The notes beneath the pieces were generated by a model. That model was given only the letters and a program-made list of their open reading frames with translations. It did no database searches and was not told the DNA's origin. The position numbers and the translations under genes were made by a program. Positions 9,954-21,107 of a stretch of 64,000 bases of DNA are shown here, piece by piece. Positions within the stretch are counted from its first letter, which is position 1, and every line of letters starts with the position of its first letter. Source of the stretch: Pseudonocardia autotrophica (GTDB taxonomy: Bacteria; Actinomycetota; Actinomycetes; Mycobacteriales; Pseudonocardiaceae); the NCBI RefSeq assembly GCF_000717175.1, contig NZ_JNYD01000009.1, forward strand, positions 62,001 to 126,000, in the 5' to 3' direction.

Positions 9954-11456
9954 GTGACCGACGAGCCGCGCACCCCCGCCGACGACCTGCCCGAGCAGAT
10001 GCAGGTGCGCGCGAAGAAGCGCGCGGAGATGCTGGAGGCGGGCGACGACCCGTACCCCGTCCTCGTGCCGCGCACCCACACGCTGCGCGCCGTCCGCGAG
10101 GCGCACCCCGACCTGCCGGCGGACACCGAGACCGGTGAGGTCGTCACCGTCGTCGGGCGCGTCATGTTCCTCCGCAACACCGGCAAGCTCTGCTTCGCCC
10201 AGCTCACCGAGGGCGACGGCACGGAGCTGCAGGCCATGCTGAGCCTCGCGAAGGTGGGGGCGGACGAGCTGGCCCGCTGGAAGGCCCAGGTCGACCTGGG
10301 CGACCACGTGGCCGTCACGGGCGAGGTCATCACCTCCCGCCGCGGCGAGCTGTCGGTCATGGCGGACTCGTGGGCGATGGTCGCCAAGTCGATCCGCCCG
10401 CTGCCCAACGCGCACAGCGACCTGTCCGAGGAGACCCGCGTCCGGCAGCGCTACGTCGACCTGATCATGCGCCCGCAGGCGCGCGAGATGGTCCGGGCGC
10501 GCTCCACCGTGCTGCGCACGCTGCGCCGGGAGTTCGAGGACCGGGACTTCGTCGAGGTCGAGACGCCGATGCTGCAGCTGCTGCACGGCGGGGCCACGGC
10601 GCGCCCCTTCGTCACGCACGCGAACGCCATCGACACGGATCTGTATCTGCGGATCGCCCCCGAGCTGTTCCTCAAGCGGGCGGTCGTCGGCGGGATCGAG
10701 CGCGTTTTCGAGCTCAACCGCGTCTTCCGCAACGAGGGCATCGACTCGACCCATTCACCCGAGTTCGCGATGCTCGAGGCCTACCAGGCCTATGCCACGT
10801 ACGACGACATGGCCGTTCTGACCCGCGAACTGATCCAGCAATGTGTACGCGCCGTGTTCGGTTCCACCGTCGTGCGTCACGCGGACGGGTCCGAGCACGA
10901 TCTCGGCGGCGAGTGGCGCTCGGTCACGCTGCACGAATCGGTCGCCACGGCCGTCGGGGAATCCGTGACGCCGGACACGTCGGCCGAGGAACTGCGGAAG
11001 ATCGCCGCGACCCACGACGTGGCGCTGCAGGATTCGTGGGGCGCCGGCGAAATCGTGCTGGAGCTGTTCGAGAAGCTCGTCGAGCACACGCTGCAGGAAC
11101 CGACCTTCGTCCGCGACTACCCGGTCGAGGTGCGCCCGCTGACCCGTCAGCACCGCGACGACCCGCGGCTCGCCGAGGCCTGGGACCTCATCGTGTTCGG
11201 GCACGAGCTGGCCACGGCCTACTCGGAGCTGGTCGACCCCGTCGAGCAGCGTGCGCGGCTGCACGCCCAGTCCCTGCTGGCGGCCAAGGGCGACCCCGAG
11301 GCCATGCAGCTCGACGAGGACTTCCTGAGGGCCATGGAGTACGGAATGCCGCCGACCGGCGGCATGGGAATGGGCATCGACCGCCTCCTCATGACGCTGA
11401 CCGGCGTCGGAATCCGGGAGACGATCCTCTTCCCGCTGGTCCGCCGCGAGCTATAA
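9954..11456 (+). CDS. lysS: Lysyl-tRNA synthetase, class II
   Basis: Charges tRNA-Lys. The 500-residue protein has an N-terminal OB-fold anticodon domain (about residues 60-170) and a class II catalytic core. The core shows motif 2 ([13 protein letters not shown], then [10 protein letters not shown]) and motif 3 ([15 protein letters not shown]). A TAGCCT box at 9940-9945, overlapping the coaX stop, lies eight bases before the GTG and suggests an additional leaderless promoter. The 3' half (about 10690-11456) uses more A/T-ending codons (GAA, AAT, TAT, GTT) than its surroundings. This may reflect recombination but is only an impression from reading. Confidence 0.96.
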   Translation: MTDEPRTPADDLPEQMQVRAKKRAEMLEAGDDPYPVLVPRTHTLRAVREAHPDLPADTETGEVVTVVGRVMFLRNTGKLCFAQLTEGDGTELQAMLSLAKVGADELARWKAQVDLGDHVAVTGEVITSRRGELSVMADSWAMVAKSIRPLPNAHSDLSEETRVRQRYVDLIMRPQAREMVRARSTVLRTLRREFEDRDFVEVETPMLQLLHGGATARPFVTHANAIDTDLYLRIAPELFLKRAVVGGIERVFELNRVFRNEGIDSTHSPEFAMLEAYQAYATYDDMAVLTRELIQQCVRAVFGSTVVRHADGSEHDLGGEWRSVTLHESVATAVGESVTPDTSAEELRKIAATHDVALQDSWGAGEIVLELFEKLVEHTLQEPTFVRDYPVEVRPLTRQHRDDPRLAEAWDLIVFGHELATAYSELVDPVEQRARLHAQSLLAAKGDPEAMQLDEDFLRAMEYGMPPTGGMGMGIDRLLMTLTGVGIRETILFPLVRREL

Positions 11457-11513
11457 CGCGTTCCAGAATCTCGCGAGTTCGACCCCTCCTCGACACGCCT
11501 TCGGTAATCGCGT

Positions 11514-11519
11514 TATATT
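11514..11519 (+). promoter_or_regulatory. Probable lsr2 promoter (-10 TATATT) in an A/T-rich patch
   Basis: The 121-base gap before lsr2 contains TAATCGCGTTATATTTCC, an unusually A/T-rich stretch for this genome, with a good -10 hexamer TATATT. The -35 region is weak (CGACAC). Lsr2 binds A/T-rich DNA, so self-repression at this patch is plausible but inferred. Confidence 0.5.
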
Positions 11520-11577
11520 TCCTCGACGGCGCGGCCGTGCATTCAGCAGGAACTATTCGAACCAGGAGGCTGCGGCG

Positions 11578-11925
11578 GTGGCGCAGATCCGCGAGATCAA
11601 GCTGGTCGACGACCTCGACGGCGAGAAGGCCGACGAGACCGTCGAGTTCGGCATCGACGGGAAGAGCTACGAGATCGACCTGTCAACGGCGAACGCGAGC
11701 AAGTTGCGGGACGCACTGGCGTCCTACGTGGGTGCGGCCCGGCGGGCCTCCGGACGGCGCCGCGGCGGTGGCGGATCGTCACCCGGCGGCACGAACCGGC
11801 GGCCGTCGATCGACCGCGAGCAGAACCAGGCCATCCGCGACTGGGCCCGCAAGCGCGGGATGAAGGTCTCCGACCGCGGCCGGATCCCGGCCGAGGTCCT
11901 GGAGGCGTACCACCAGGAGAACTGA
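11578..11925 (+). CDS. lsr2: Lsr2-type nucleoid-associated protein
   Basis: An H-NS-like DNA-bridging silencer of A/T-rich and foreign DNA. The 115-residue protein has the N-terminal oligomerisation domain ([20 protein letters not shown], then ELDL-type strand [17 protein letters not shown]). A flexible Gly/Ser/Arg linker follows. The C-terminal DNA-binding domain ([19 protein letters not shown]) has an RGR loop that inserts in the minor groove. GTG 11578 is preceded by AGGAGG at eight bases. The gene stands alone between lysS and a strong terminator. Confidence 0.97.
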   Translation: MAQIREIKLVDDLDGEKADETVEFGIDGKSYEIDLSTANASKLRDALASYVGAARRASGRRRGGGGSSPGGTNRRPSIDREQNQAIRDWARKRGMKVSDRGRIPAEVLEAYHQEN

Positions 11926-11939
11926 GCGAGGCACGTCGG

Positions 11940-11972
11940 AAGGGCCGGCCGGGCGTGTCCCGGCCGGCCCTT
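11940..11972 (+). terminator. Rho-independent-type hairpin after lsr2
   Basis: A perfect 14-bp stem, AAGGGCCGGCCGGG with CCCGGCCGGCCCTT, and a five-base loop, followed by TCTGCT. There is no long T run, which is usual for actinobacterial terminators. Confidence 0.8.
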
Positions 11973-12056
11973 CTGCTGGGCGGAAGCAAGGATTGCCTCA
12001 CCTCGCTCCGGGCGTAGCGTGGGGCGAAAGACCCGCCGCTCCCGGAGGTACACCCC

Positions 12057-12884
12057 GTGGCACGCCGCATGACCACCCTCGAGGTCGCGCGCACCGAGCG
12101 GATCGGCCCGCACATGGTGCGCGTCGTCGCCGTCGGGCCCGAGCTCGCGTCGTTCCCGGACACCGCGTTCACCGACCGCTATGTGAAGATCCTGTTTCCG
12201 GTGCCGGGCGTCGACTACGCCGAGCCGCTCGACATGGAGGCCGTCCGGCGGGACCACCCGCGCGAGGAGTGGCCGCGGGTGCGGACCTACACCGTGCGCG
12301 CGTTCGACCCCGCCGCGGGCGAGCTGACCATCGACTTCGTGCACCACGGCGACAGCGGCCTCGCCGGCCCCTGGGCCGCCTCGGCCCGCCCCGGCGACGT
12401 GCTGCGGCTGCTCGGCCCGGGCGGGGCCTACGTGCCCGATCCCGAGGCGGACTGGCACCTGCTCGTCGGCGACGAGGCGGCGCTGCCCGCGATCGGCGCC
12501 GCGCTGGAGCGGATCCCCGCCGGCGTCCCGGTCCACGCGCTCGTCCAGGTCGACGACGAGGCCGACCGGCAGGACCTCGCCTGCGCCGGCGACCTGCGGC
12601 TGCGCTGGCTGCATCGCGCCGGCGCCCCCGACGGCGGGGCGGGCGCCCTGCTGGAGGCCGTCCGGGCCCTCGAGTTCCCGGCCGGCCGGGTGCACGCGTT
12701 CGTCCACGGCGAGGCGGGCGAGGTCCGCGAGGTCCGGCGGCACCTGCTGCGCGAGCGCGGCGTCGACCGGGACGCGCTGTCCGTCTCCGGCTACTGGCGG
12801 CGGGGCCGGGACGAGGAGGGCTTCCGCGTCTACAAGCAGGAGCAGGCGCGGCTGGAGGAGGCCGAGCAGGCCGCCTCGGCCTGA
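12057..12884 (+). CDS. Siderophore-interacting protein (FAD-dependent ferric-siderophore reductase family)
   Basis: A 275-residue cytoplasmic flavoprotein of the SIP/ViuB family, whose members release iron from imported ferric siderophores by reducing it. The FAD-binding motif appears as RVRTYTVRAFDP near residue 76, followed by LTIDFVHHGDSGLAGPWA. The C-terminal NAD(P)H domain contains HLLVGDEAALPAIGAAL and the terminal SGYWRRGRDEEGFR motif. GGAGG eight bases before GTG 12057 fixes the start. No siderophore biosynthesis or uptake genes are adjacent, so its siderophore is unknown. Confidence 0.9.
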   Translation: MARRMTTLEVARTERIGPHMVRVVAVGPELASFPDTAFTDRYVKILFPVPGVDYAEPLDMEAVRRDHPREEWPRVRTYTVRAFDPAAGELTIDFVHHGDSGLAGPWAASARPGDVLRLLGPGGAYVPDPEADWHLLVGDEAALPAIGAALERIPAGVPVHALVQVDDEADRQDLACAGDLRLRWLHRAGAPDGGAGALLEAVRALEFPAGRVHAFVHGEAGEVREVRRHLLRERGVDRDALSVSGYWRRGRDEEGFRVYKQEQARLEEAEQAASA

Positions 12885-13021
12885 CGATCTTCGCAGGTCG
12901 GCGCCGTTTCTGGCCGTTCGCGCAGGGCTGAACTCCCGCGGACGGGGAATGCACGCCGAGGTCACACCGTTGTGTCGGTATCGGTGCGTACCGTGCGCGT
13001 TACGCGGGGCCGCGGCGGAGG

Positions 13022-13048
13022 CGCCGACCGGTCGGCGACCGATACAGT
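13022..13048 (+). promoter_or_regulatory. clpC promoter with 16-bp perfect palindrome
   Basis: CGCCGACCGGTCGGCG at 13022-13037 is a perfect palindrome. A -10-like TACAGT lies at 13043-13048, so the palindrome occupies the spacer and -35 side of the promoter. A second inverted repeat, CGGTA/TACCG, lies about 45 bases upstream. In other actinobacteria clp genes are controlled by ClgR, but I could not match its consensus, so the regulator is unknown. Confidence 0.55.
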
Positions 13049-13127
13049 GGTATGGGGCGTCCGCGGCGCAGTGTCACAGGGATGCTGGACGCGTCGCACG
13101 TGTGGGCGCAGCAGGCAAGGAGTGCGA

Positions 13128-15677
<2,550 letters not shown>

Positions 15678-15693
15678 GACCAGGCAGCACGAC

Positions 15694-15726
15694 GGCGGCC
15701 CGCCTTCCTTCGGGAGGCGGGCCGCC
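15694..15726 (+). terminator. Strong hairpin terminator after clpC
   Basis: A 12-bp perfect stem, GGCGGCCCGCCT with AGGCGGGCCGCC, is extended by CC-TTCG-GG at the tip. It begins 16 bases after the clpC stop. No T tract follows. Confidence 0.8.
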
Positions 15727-15743
15727 GCCGTTCTCACCCGCCC

Positions 15744-15897
15744 CGCGAGTCGGCAGTTCCGGCACCGCGAGTCGCGAGTTCCGGCAGCGCGAGTCGCGAG
15801 TTCCGGCAGCGCGAGTCGCGAGTTCCGGCACCGCGAGTCGCGAGTTCCGGCACCGCGAGTCGGCAGTTCCGGGACACCGAGATGGCAGTTCCGGGCC
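15744..15897 (+). repeat. Seven tandem copies of a 22-bp repeat
   Basis: Seven head-to-tail 22-bp units begin at 15744, 15766, 15788, 15810, 15832, 15854 and 15876. Each reads CGCGAGTCG plus CG or GC plus AGTTCCGGCAC (or G at the end). The first five are almost identical and the last two are degenerate. The unit contains the near-palindrome CGCGA-G-TCGCG. The array lies between the clpC terminator and the promoter of the next gene. There are no variable spacers, so it is not CRISPR. Confidence 0.92.
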
Positions 15898-15942
15898 ACG
15901 GCCCACCGGCGGGGCCGGCCCGCCGTCGCTACCGTGGCGGCC

Positions 15943-16941
15943 ATGAGCTCGGTCCGCGCCGTCCCGGAGACCGAGCTGATGTCGGGCGAGCTGCTGTCCG
16001 CCGACGACGCCTGGCACACCGTCCGCCGCTACGGCCTGCGCCACCTCCTCGTGACGGGCTTCGTGCGCTTCCGCTACGGCGACGGCTTCTCCCACGCCCG
16101 CGCGTTCGCGCTCCAGCTCGCGCTGGCCGCGGTACCGCTGGTGATCGCCGGCGCGGGGCTGGCGACCACGCTCGGGGTGGAGTCCTTCTCCGAGGTCGTC
16201 GCCCGGACGGTCGTCGCGATCTCGCCCGGCACCAGTGACCAGCTCGTCGGGCAGGCCGTCGAGGGTGAGGTGGACGGCGAGGAGCGCGGCGAGGTCGTGG
16301 TCGCGCTGGCGCTGGTCACAGCCTTCCTCGCGGCGACCTCGGCCTTCGCGCAGCTCGAGCGCGGCGCCAACCGCATCTACGGCACCGAACGGGACCGGCC
16401 GGCGCTCCGCAAGTACGGTCGCGCCGCCCTGCTGACGGCGACGGCGGGCGTGGCGATGGCGGTCGGTCTCCTGCTCATCGTCGCGGGCGAGCCCTTCGGC
16501 GAGGCGATGGAGCAGGTCTACCGGTGGGGCGACGTGGCCGAGGAGATCTGGGACGTCCTGCGCTGGCCCGCCGGCCTCGCGGCGCTGATCGTGGCGGTGA
16601 CGGCCCTGCTGCGCTTCGCCCCGCGCCGCCGCCAGCCGGGCCTGAGCTGGCTCGTCGTCGGCGGGACGGTCACGGTCCTGGCGTGGCTCGCGGGCTCGGC
16701 GCTGCTGGCCGGGTACGTGGTGCTCGGTGCGAACTTCGACGAGACCTACGGCCCACTGACGGCGATCATGGCCTTGTTGCTCTGGGCCAACGTCAGCGGC
16801 ATCGCCCTCCTGGCCGGCTTCGCGCTCGCCGCGCAGCTGGAGGCCGTGCGCGCGGGGCAGGGCGACCCGCGCCTGCCCGACACCGACGACGACGGGATCC
16901 CCGACCACCTCGACGAGGCTCCGGACACCCCGGCCCGCTGA
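15943..16941 (+). CDS. YihY/BrkB-family inner membrane protein
   Basis: A 332-residue membrane protein of the YihY/virulence-factor BrkB family, once called RNase BN. Six hydrophobic segments are visible, among them LALAAVPLVIAGAGLATTLG, AALLTATAGVAMAVGLLL and AIMALLLWANVSGIALLAGF. The family motif region AFAQLERGANRIYGTERDRP is present. The C-terminus ends in DTDDDGIPDHLD, which resembles the calcium-binding loops of dockerin or thrombospondin type 3 repeats. A TACCGT box seven bases before ATG 15943 suggests a leaderless mRNA. The gene is flanked on both sides by the 22-bp repeat arrays. Its function is unknown. Confidence 0.85.
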   Translation: MSSVRAVPETELMSGELLSADDAWHTVRRYGLRHLLVTGFVRFRYGDGFSHARAFALQLALAAVPLVIAGAGLATTLGVESFSEVVARTVVAISPGTSDQLVGQAVEGEVDGEERGEVVVALALVTAFLAATSAFAQLERGANRIYGTERDRPALRKYGRAALLTATAGVAMAVGLLLIVAGEPFGEAMEQVYRWGDVAEEIWDVLRWPAGLAALIVAVTALLRFAPRRRQPGLSWLVVGGTVTVLAWLAGSALLAGYVVLGANFDETYGPLTAIMALLLWANVSGIALLAGFALAAQLEAVRAGQGDPRLPDTDDDGIPDHLDEAPDTPAR

Positions 16942-16987
16942 GTCGGCGTCGGCGCAGGACTTCGTCCGGCCGATCTCCCGACTTCTC

Positions 16988-17062
16988 CGACTCGGTGCCC
17001 CGGAACTACCGACTCGCGGTGCCGGAACTGCCGACTCGCGGTGCCGGAACTACCGACTCGCC
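16988..17062 (-). repeat. Inverted array of the same 22-bp repeat (about three copies)
   Basis: About three and a third copies of the same repeat in reverse orientation (GTGCCGGAACTGCCGACTCG is the complement of the first-array unit). The first copy has a two-base insertion. It lies between the convergent yihY-type gene and the glycosyltransferase fusion gene. Each array is in sense orientation just downstream of a different gene: clpC for the first, the 17109-20873 gene for this one. Confidence 0.9.
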
Positions 17063-17108
17063 GGGGCCCGAGTGCGACTCGCGACGCCCGCCCAGGCCTC
17101 AACTCGGG

Positions 17109-20100
17109 TCAGGGGCGGCGCTGGGGTGGGGGCCACTCCTGCGCCCGGGTGCGCGGCTGGGGGCGGCGTCGGCCCGGGAGCGGCTCCTGCGGGGCCGCAG
17201 GCCGTTCCTGAGGGCCTGCGGACCATGCCTGCGGATCTGCCGGCCAGCCGCGGGGGCCGGGGACGGTAGCCCGCCGCGGCCCACCCTCGGCCGCCCGGCC
17301 GGGAGCCCACGCCCCGCTCGGCACCGGCGCCGGAGCGCCCTCACGCCGGACCGGCGTCGGAGCGCCCTCGCGTGGCGTCGGCGCCGGAAAGCCCTCGCGC
17401 GGCGCCGGGGCGCCCTGTCGCGGCACCACCGGCAGCACCTCGGTCGCCGGCATCTCGGCGATGCGCCGGGCGGTGGCCTCGGCGAGGGTCCGCGGCCGGA
17501 GGACGGGGCCCTGGCGCACGGCGTCGTCGTCCTTCTTCCGGCGGGCCGCCGCGGCGCGTTTCCCGCCCGGCAGGATCTGCAGCGGCCGGCGGGCGGCGAG
17601 GTCCTCGACCCAGCCGAAGCAGGCCACCCCGAGCACGATGATCACCACGGAGCTGAGCACCAGCCAGCCGCTCGAGTCCGGGAGACCGAGACGGTCGTTG
17701 GCCCAGGCGGCGACGTCGATCGCCGGGTTGTTCAGCAGGTAGATCGTGATCGCCCGCGCGTTGACGACGGAGATCAGCCGGCCGAGCCCGGGCACCTTGT
17801 CGACCCAGCCCATGGCCGGGTTGACCCGCAGCACCAGCAGCACGAACCCGGCCGAGACCAGGGCCTGCGCCATCGGGATCTCGTTGAGGTCCAGCCCCGC
17901 GTCCGGCGACGGGTGCCCGACGGCCCAGAACATGCCCGCCGCGATCCCGGCCGCGGCCAGCCCGAGCAGGGCCGGCAGCGGGAGCCGGCGGATCATGCCC
18001 TCGCGGTGCGCGAAGCCGAGCATCCAGCAGGCGCCGAAGGTCACGAAGTCGAGCAGGCCGGCGCCCAGCCCGCTGGCGTCGGACAACGGCGACCCGAGCA
18101 GGCCGTCGACGATCACCAGGGCCAGCGGGACCAGCACGCTGATCACCGGGCTCTTCCGGAAGGCCTTGAGCATCACCGGCGTGAGCAGCACGAACCACAG
18201 GTAGGCGCGCAGGTACCAGAGCACCTCGACGGTGTCCAAGCCCCACTCGCTGCCGGGCGGGTCCATGATCGGGAAGACCCACCAGATCAGGTCGCTCCAC
18301 GGGATCCCGTTGCCGGGGCTCTCGGCGTCGGCCCCCTCGGCGGCCCAGCCCTGCCACACCATGATCGGCACGAAGATCACGGCCATCAGCCACAGCGGCG
18401 GCAGGAGGCGCCGGATCCGCTGCCCGATGACGTCGATCGCCGGGGTCTTCCGCATCGACTGCACCATCAGCGACCCGCCCAGCGCGAACATCACGCCCAT
18501 CGACGGGAAGACGATCGACAGCCAGCCGAGCCCCAGCGCGTGGTAGACGACCACGCGGACCAGCGCGAGCCCGCGCAGCGTGTCGAGCCACCGCTCCCGG
18601 CCCCGCGGTCGCGCGACGGGGGCGGGGAGCGGTGACCCGGGGTCGTCGGGCCCGGCGGGACGGGGCTCCGGGACGGCCGCGACGGCGGTCGGGGCGGGCA
18701 CGGCCGGCATGCTGGGGAACGACGGGTGCCGCCCGGCCGCGCCCGCGGGCGGCACGGGGGCGGGGGAGGCCTGCGGGGAGAGCAGCGCGTCGACCGCACC
18801 CGTGCGCTTGAGCTTCTGCCAGCGCACCCGGACACCGCTGATGGCGCTCACCGCGGACTGCACGAGCACCACGTACATCAGCTGCCGGTAGACGAACTGC
18901 TGCACCGGCAGCACCCACAGCGCGCCCTTCGGCTCGCCGTCGACGTGGAAGGCGTAGATGCCGCCCGCGACCTGCAGCCCCATCATCAGGCTCCAGAGCA
19001 GGATGGTGGTCGCGGGGTCCTCGAACAGCAGGCCGTAGAGCAGGAAGATGTCGACCAGCGGCGCCGAGAGCGGCAGCATGATCTGGAACAGCAGCACGTG
19101 GGCGAGGCCGAGCCAGCCGAACGAGCCGGGCTCGCGCACCGCGCGTCGGTGCTTCCAGATGGCCTGCATGGTCCCGTAGCTCCACCGGTACCGCTGCCGC
19201 CAGAGCTGGCCGGCGGTCGCGGGAGCCTCGGTCCAGGCCAGCGCGCGGTCCTCGAACACGACCTTCCAGCCGGCCCGGCCCAGGGCGATGGTGAGGTCGG
19301 TGTCCTCTGCGAGGGTGTCGTCGGACAGCCCGCCGACCTCGCGCAGCGCCTCCTTGCGGAAGGCGCCGGCGGCCCCCGGGATCGTCGTGATCGACGACGT
19401 CGTGTCCTGCACCCGGCGGTCGATGCCGAACCCGACCACGTACTCGACGTGCTGCAGCCGGCCGATCAGCGTGTCGGTGTTGGCGACCTTCACGTTGCCC
19501 GCGACCGCACCCACCCGCGGGTCGGCGAAGGGCTGCGCGAGATGGCGCACGGTGTCCGGCTCGAAGACCGTGTCGCCGTCCATCATCACGACGACCTCGT
19601 ACCGCGCGTTCGCCGTACCGGTGTTGAGCGCGGCCGGTTTGCCCGCGTTGAGCTGGCGGATCACCCGCACCCGGGGCAGGTCGAGCGACTCGACGAGCTC
19701 GGCCGTGCCGTCCGACGACCCGTCGTCGACGACGATCACCTCGAGAGGGTGGTCGTTCGCGAGGATCGACCGCACGGTCGCCTCGATGTTCTTCGACTCG
19801 TTGTACGCCGGGACGATCACCGAGACGGGCTGCGTGTACGTCGGCCCCCAGGCCCAGTCCGGGTCGCGCCGCCGTTTGTCGTGCCGCCGGGCGGCCACGA
19901 CCATCAGGATCAGCCGCAGGACGACCAGGGTCGCGACCCCGGCCAGGAGCCAGCGGGCGGCGTCGGAGACCCACCAGGCCGCGCCGATGACCCCGAGCAG
20001 CAGCTTCCCGAGCAGGACGTCCGTGCTGCTCGCGGCCGGGGCGGGCGGCAGGTTCATCGCCTGCTCGACGGTCTTGAACGTGTAGCCGGCCGCCTGCAGC

Positions 20101-20873
20101 TGGGGGATCAGCTTGTCGAGCGCCGCGATGGTCTGGGTGCGGTCACCGCCGGAGTCGTGCAGCAGGATCGTGCCGCCGGTGCCGTCCTTCGGCGTGGCGT
20201 TGCGGACGATCTGGTCGACGCCGGGCCGCTTCCAGTCCTCGCCGTCGACGTCCGTCAGCACGGTCAGGTAGCCCATGGCCCCGACCTGCTTGACGGTCTG
20301 GTAGCCGATGTCGTCGAGCGCCGCGGCGCTGGAGGAGTACGGCGGCCGCATGAGATAGGTCGACTCGCCGGTGGCGCCCTGGATCACGAGCTGGGTCTCG
20401 GCCATCTCGCGCTCCACCCGCCAGCTCGCCGACGTGCCGAGGTCGGGGTGCGAGAAGGAGTGGACGCCCAGCTCGGAGCCCTGCTCGTGGATGTCGCGGA
20501 TCAGCTCCGGGTAGCGGCTGGCCATCGAGCCGACCACGAAGAAGCTGCCGGGCACGTTGTGCTTGCGCAGGATCGAGAGCACCTGCGGTGTCCACGTGGG
20601 GTCCGGGCCGTCGTCGAAGGTGAGGACGACGGTGCCGTTCGGGATGCTCGTCGACCGCACCGGCTCGTGCTGGCCGTCGATGATCGGGCCACCCGCGAGG
20701 ATCTCGTCGGGCACCTGCTCGGACGAGCCCTCCTCGTGGGCGCCGGTCGCGTCGTTGCCGATCTTGCCGGCGGTCAGGCCGCAGACGACGAGCACGACGA
20801 GGAAGGCGACGAGGAGCGAACCGACCAGCAACCACGACGGCGCGGGCCGGACCGTCGCGCGAGGGCGGGGCAC
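17109..20873 (-). CDS. Trifunctional polysaccharide deacetylase - glycosyltransferase 2 - acyltransferase 3 protein
   Basis: A 1254-residue membrane protein with three enzyme modules. After one membrane helix (residues 13-34) comes a NodB-type polysaccharide deacetylase (80-270) with TFDDGPDPTW, the HSFSH metal motif at 138-142 and RPPYS. Two membrane helices lead to a processive-type GT2 domain (350-600) with VVDDGSSDGT, MMDGD, LAEDTDL and QRYRW. The third module (about 745-1110) is an acyltransferase 3 with about ten helices (RWLDTLRGLALVRVVVYHAL). The final 140 residues are Pro/Ala/Arg-rich, with GAPAPVxxREG repeats. The modules suggest one machine that makes, deacetylates and acylates an extracellular polymer, perhaps N-acetylglucosamine-based; the polymer is inference. 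The start is GTG 20873 with AAGG upstream. Confidence 0.9.
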   Translation of the reverse strand: MPRPRATVRPAPSWLLVGSLLVAFLVVLVVCGLTAGKIGNDATGAHEEGSSEQVPDEILAGGPIIDGQHEPVRSTSIPNGTVVLTFDDGPDPTWTPQVLSILRKHNVPGSFFVVGSMASRYPELIRDIHEQGSELGVHSFSHPDLGTSASWRVEREMAETQLVIQGATGESTYLMRPPYSSSAAALDDIGYQTVKQVGAMGYLTVLTDVDGEDWKRPGVDQIVRNATPKDGTGGTILLHDSGGDRTQTIAALDKLIPQLQAAGYTFKTVEQAMNLPPAPAASSTDVLLGKLLLGVIGAAWWVSDAARWLLAGVATLVVLRLILMVVAARRHDKRRRDPDWAWGPTYTQPVSVIVPAYNESKNIEATVRSILANDHPLEVIVVDDGSSDGTAELVESLDLPRVRVIRQLNAGKPAALNTGTANARYEVVVMMDGDTVFEPDTVRHLAQPFADPRVGAVAGNVKVANTDTLIGRLQHVEYVVGFGIDRRVQDTTSSITTIPGAAGAFRKEALREVGGLSDDTLAEDTDLTIALGRAGWKVVFEDRALAWTEAPATAGQLWRQRYRWSYGTMQAIWKHRRAVREPGSFGWLGLAHVLLFQIMLPLSAPLVDIFLLYGLLFEDPATTILLWSLMMGLQVAGGIYAFHVDGEPKGALWVLPVQQFVYRQLMYVVLVQSAVSAISGVRVRWQKLKRTGAVDALLSPQASPAPVPPAGAAGRHPSFPSMPAVPAPTAVAAVPEPRPAGPDDPGSPLPAPVARPRGRERWLDTLRGLALVRVVVYHALGLGWLSIVFPSMGVMFALGGSLMVQSMRKTPAIDVIGQRIRRLLPPLWLMAVIFVPIMVWQGWAAEGADAESPGNGIPWSDLIWWVFPIMDPPGSEWGLDTVEVLWYLRAYLWFVLLTPVMLKAFRKSPVISVLVPLALVIVDGLLGSPLSDASGLGAGLLDFVTFGACWMLGFAHREGMIRRLPLPALLGLAAAGIAAGMFWAVGHPSPDAGLDLNEIPMAQALVSAGFVLLVLRVNPAMGWVDKVPGLGRLISVVNARAITIYLLNNPAIDVAAWANDRLGLPDSSGWLVLSSVVIIVLGVACFGWVEDLAARRPLQILPGGKRAAAARRKKDDDAVRQGPVLRPRTLAEATARRIAEMPATEVLPVVPRQGAPAPREGFPAPTPREGAPTPVRREGAPAPVPSGAWAPGRAAEGGPRRATVPGPRGWPADPQAWSAGPQERPAAPQEPLPGRRRPQPRTRAQEWPPPQRRP

Positions 20874-21107
20874 GGCGAACCTTTCCCGACAGGGGGGAGC
20901 GCCGCGCCGGCGGGGTCCGGGCAGCGGCCTGTCACTCCGCTGTCGACCGCTCCCGGGGTCCTGTTACAGGCCGTGACCTGAATCCCGTCGTCGTTGGGCC
21001 GTTCGGGTGCAGCGCGCTGGGCCGATACGCCGGAACAGACGGGAGGAAAAGGACAAAACGCTCACCCAGAGTGCAAGCCGACCAGAACGTGCTCAGCCCG
21101 CCGCTCC

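Noticed and set aside
10690..11456. Horizontal transfer of the 3' half of lysS
   Set aside because: Codon choice is slightly more A/T-ending, but the protein is a continuous normal lysyl-tRNA synthetase and there are no mobile-element marks.
15744..15897. Tandem repeats as a CRISPR array
   Set aside because: The 22-bp units are directly joined with no variable spacers, and no cas genes are near.
20874..21107. A cyclic di-AMP riboswitch before the deacetylase-glycosyltransferase gene
   Set aside because: Only a short palindrome (CCTGT-T-ACAGG) and weak promoter-like sequence are present; none of the conserved riboswitch core was found.
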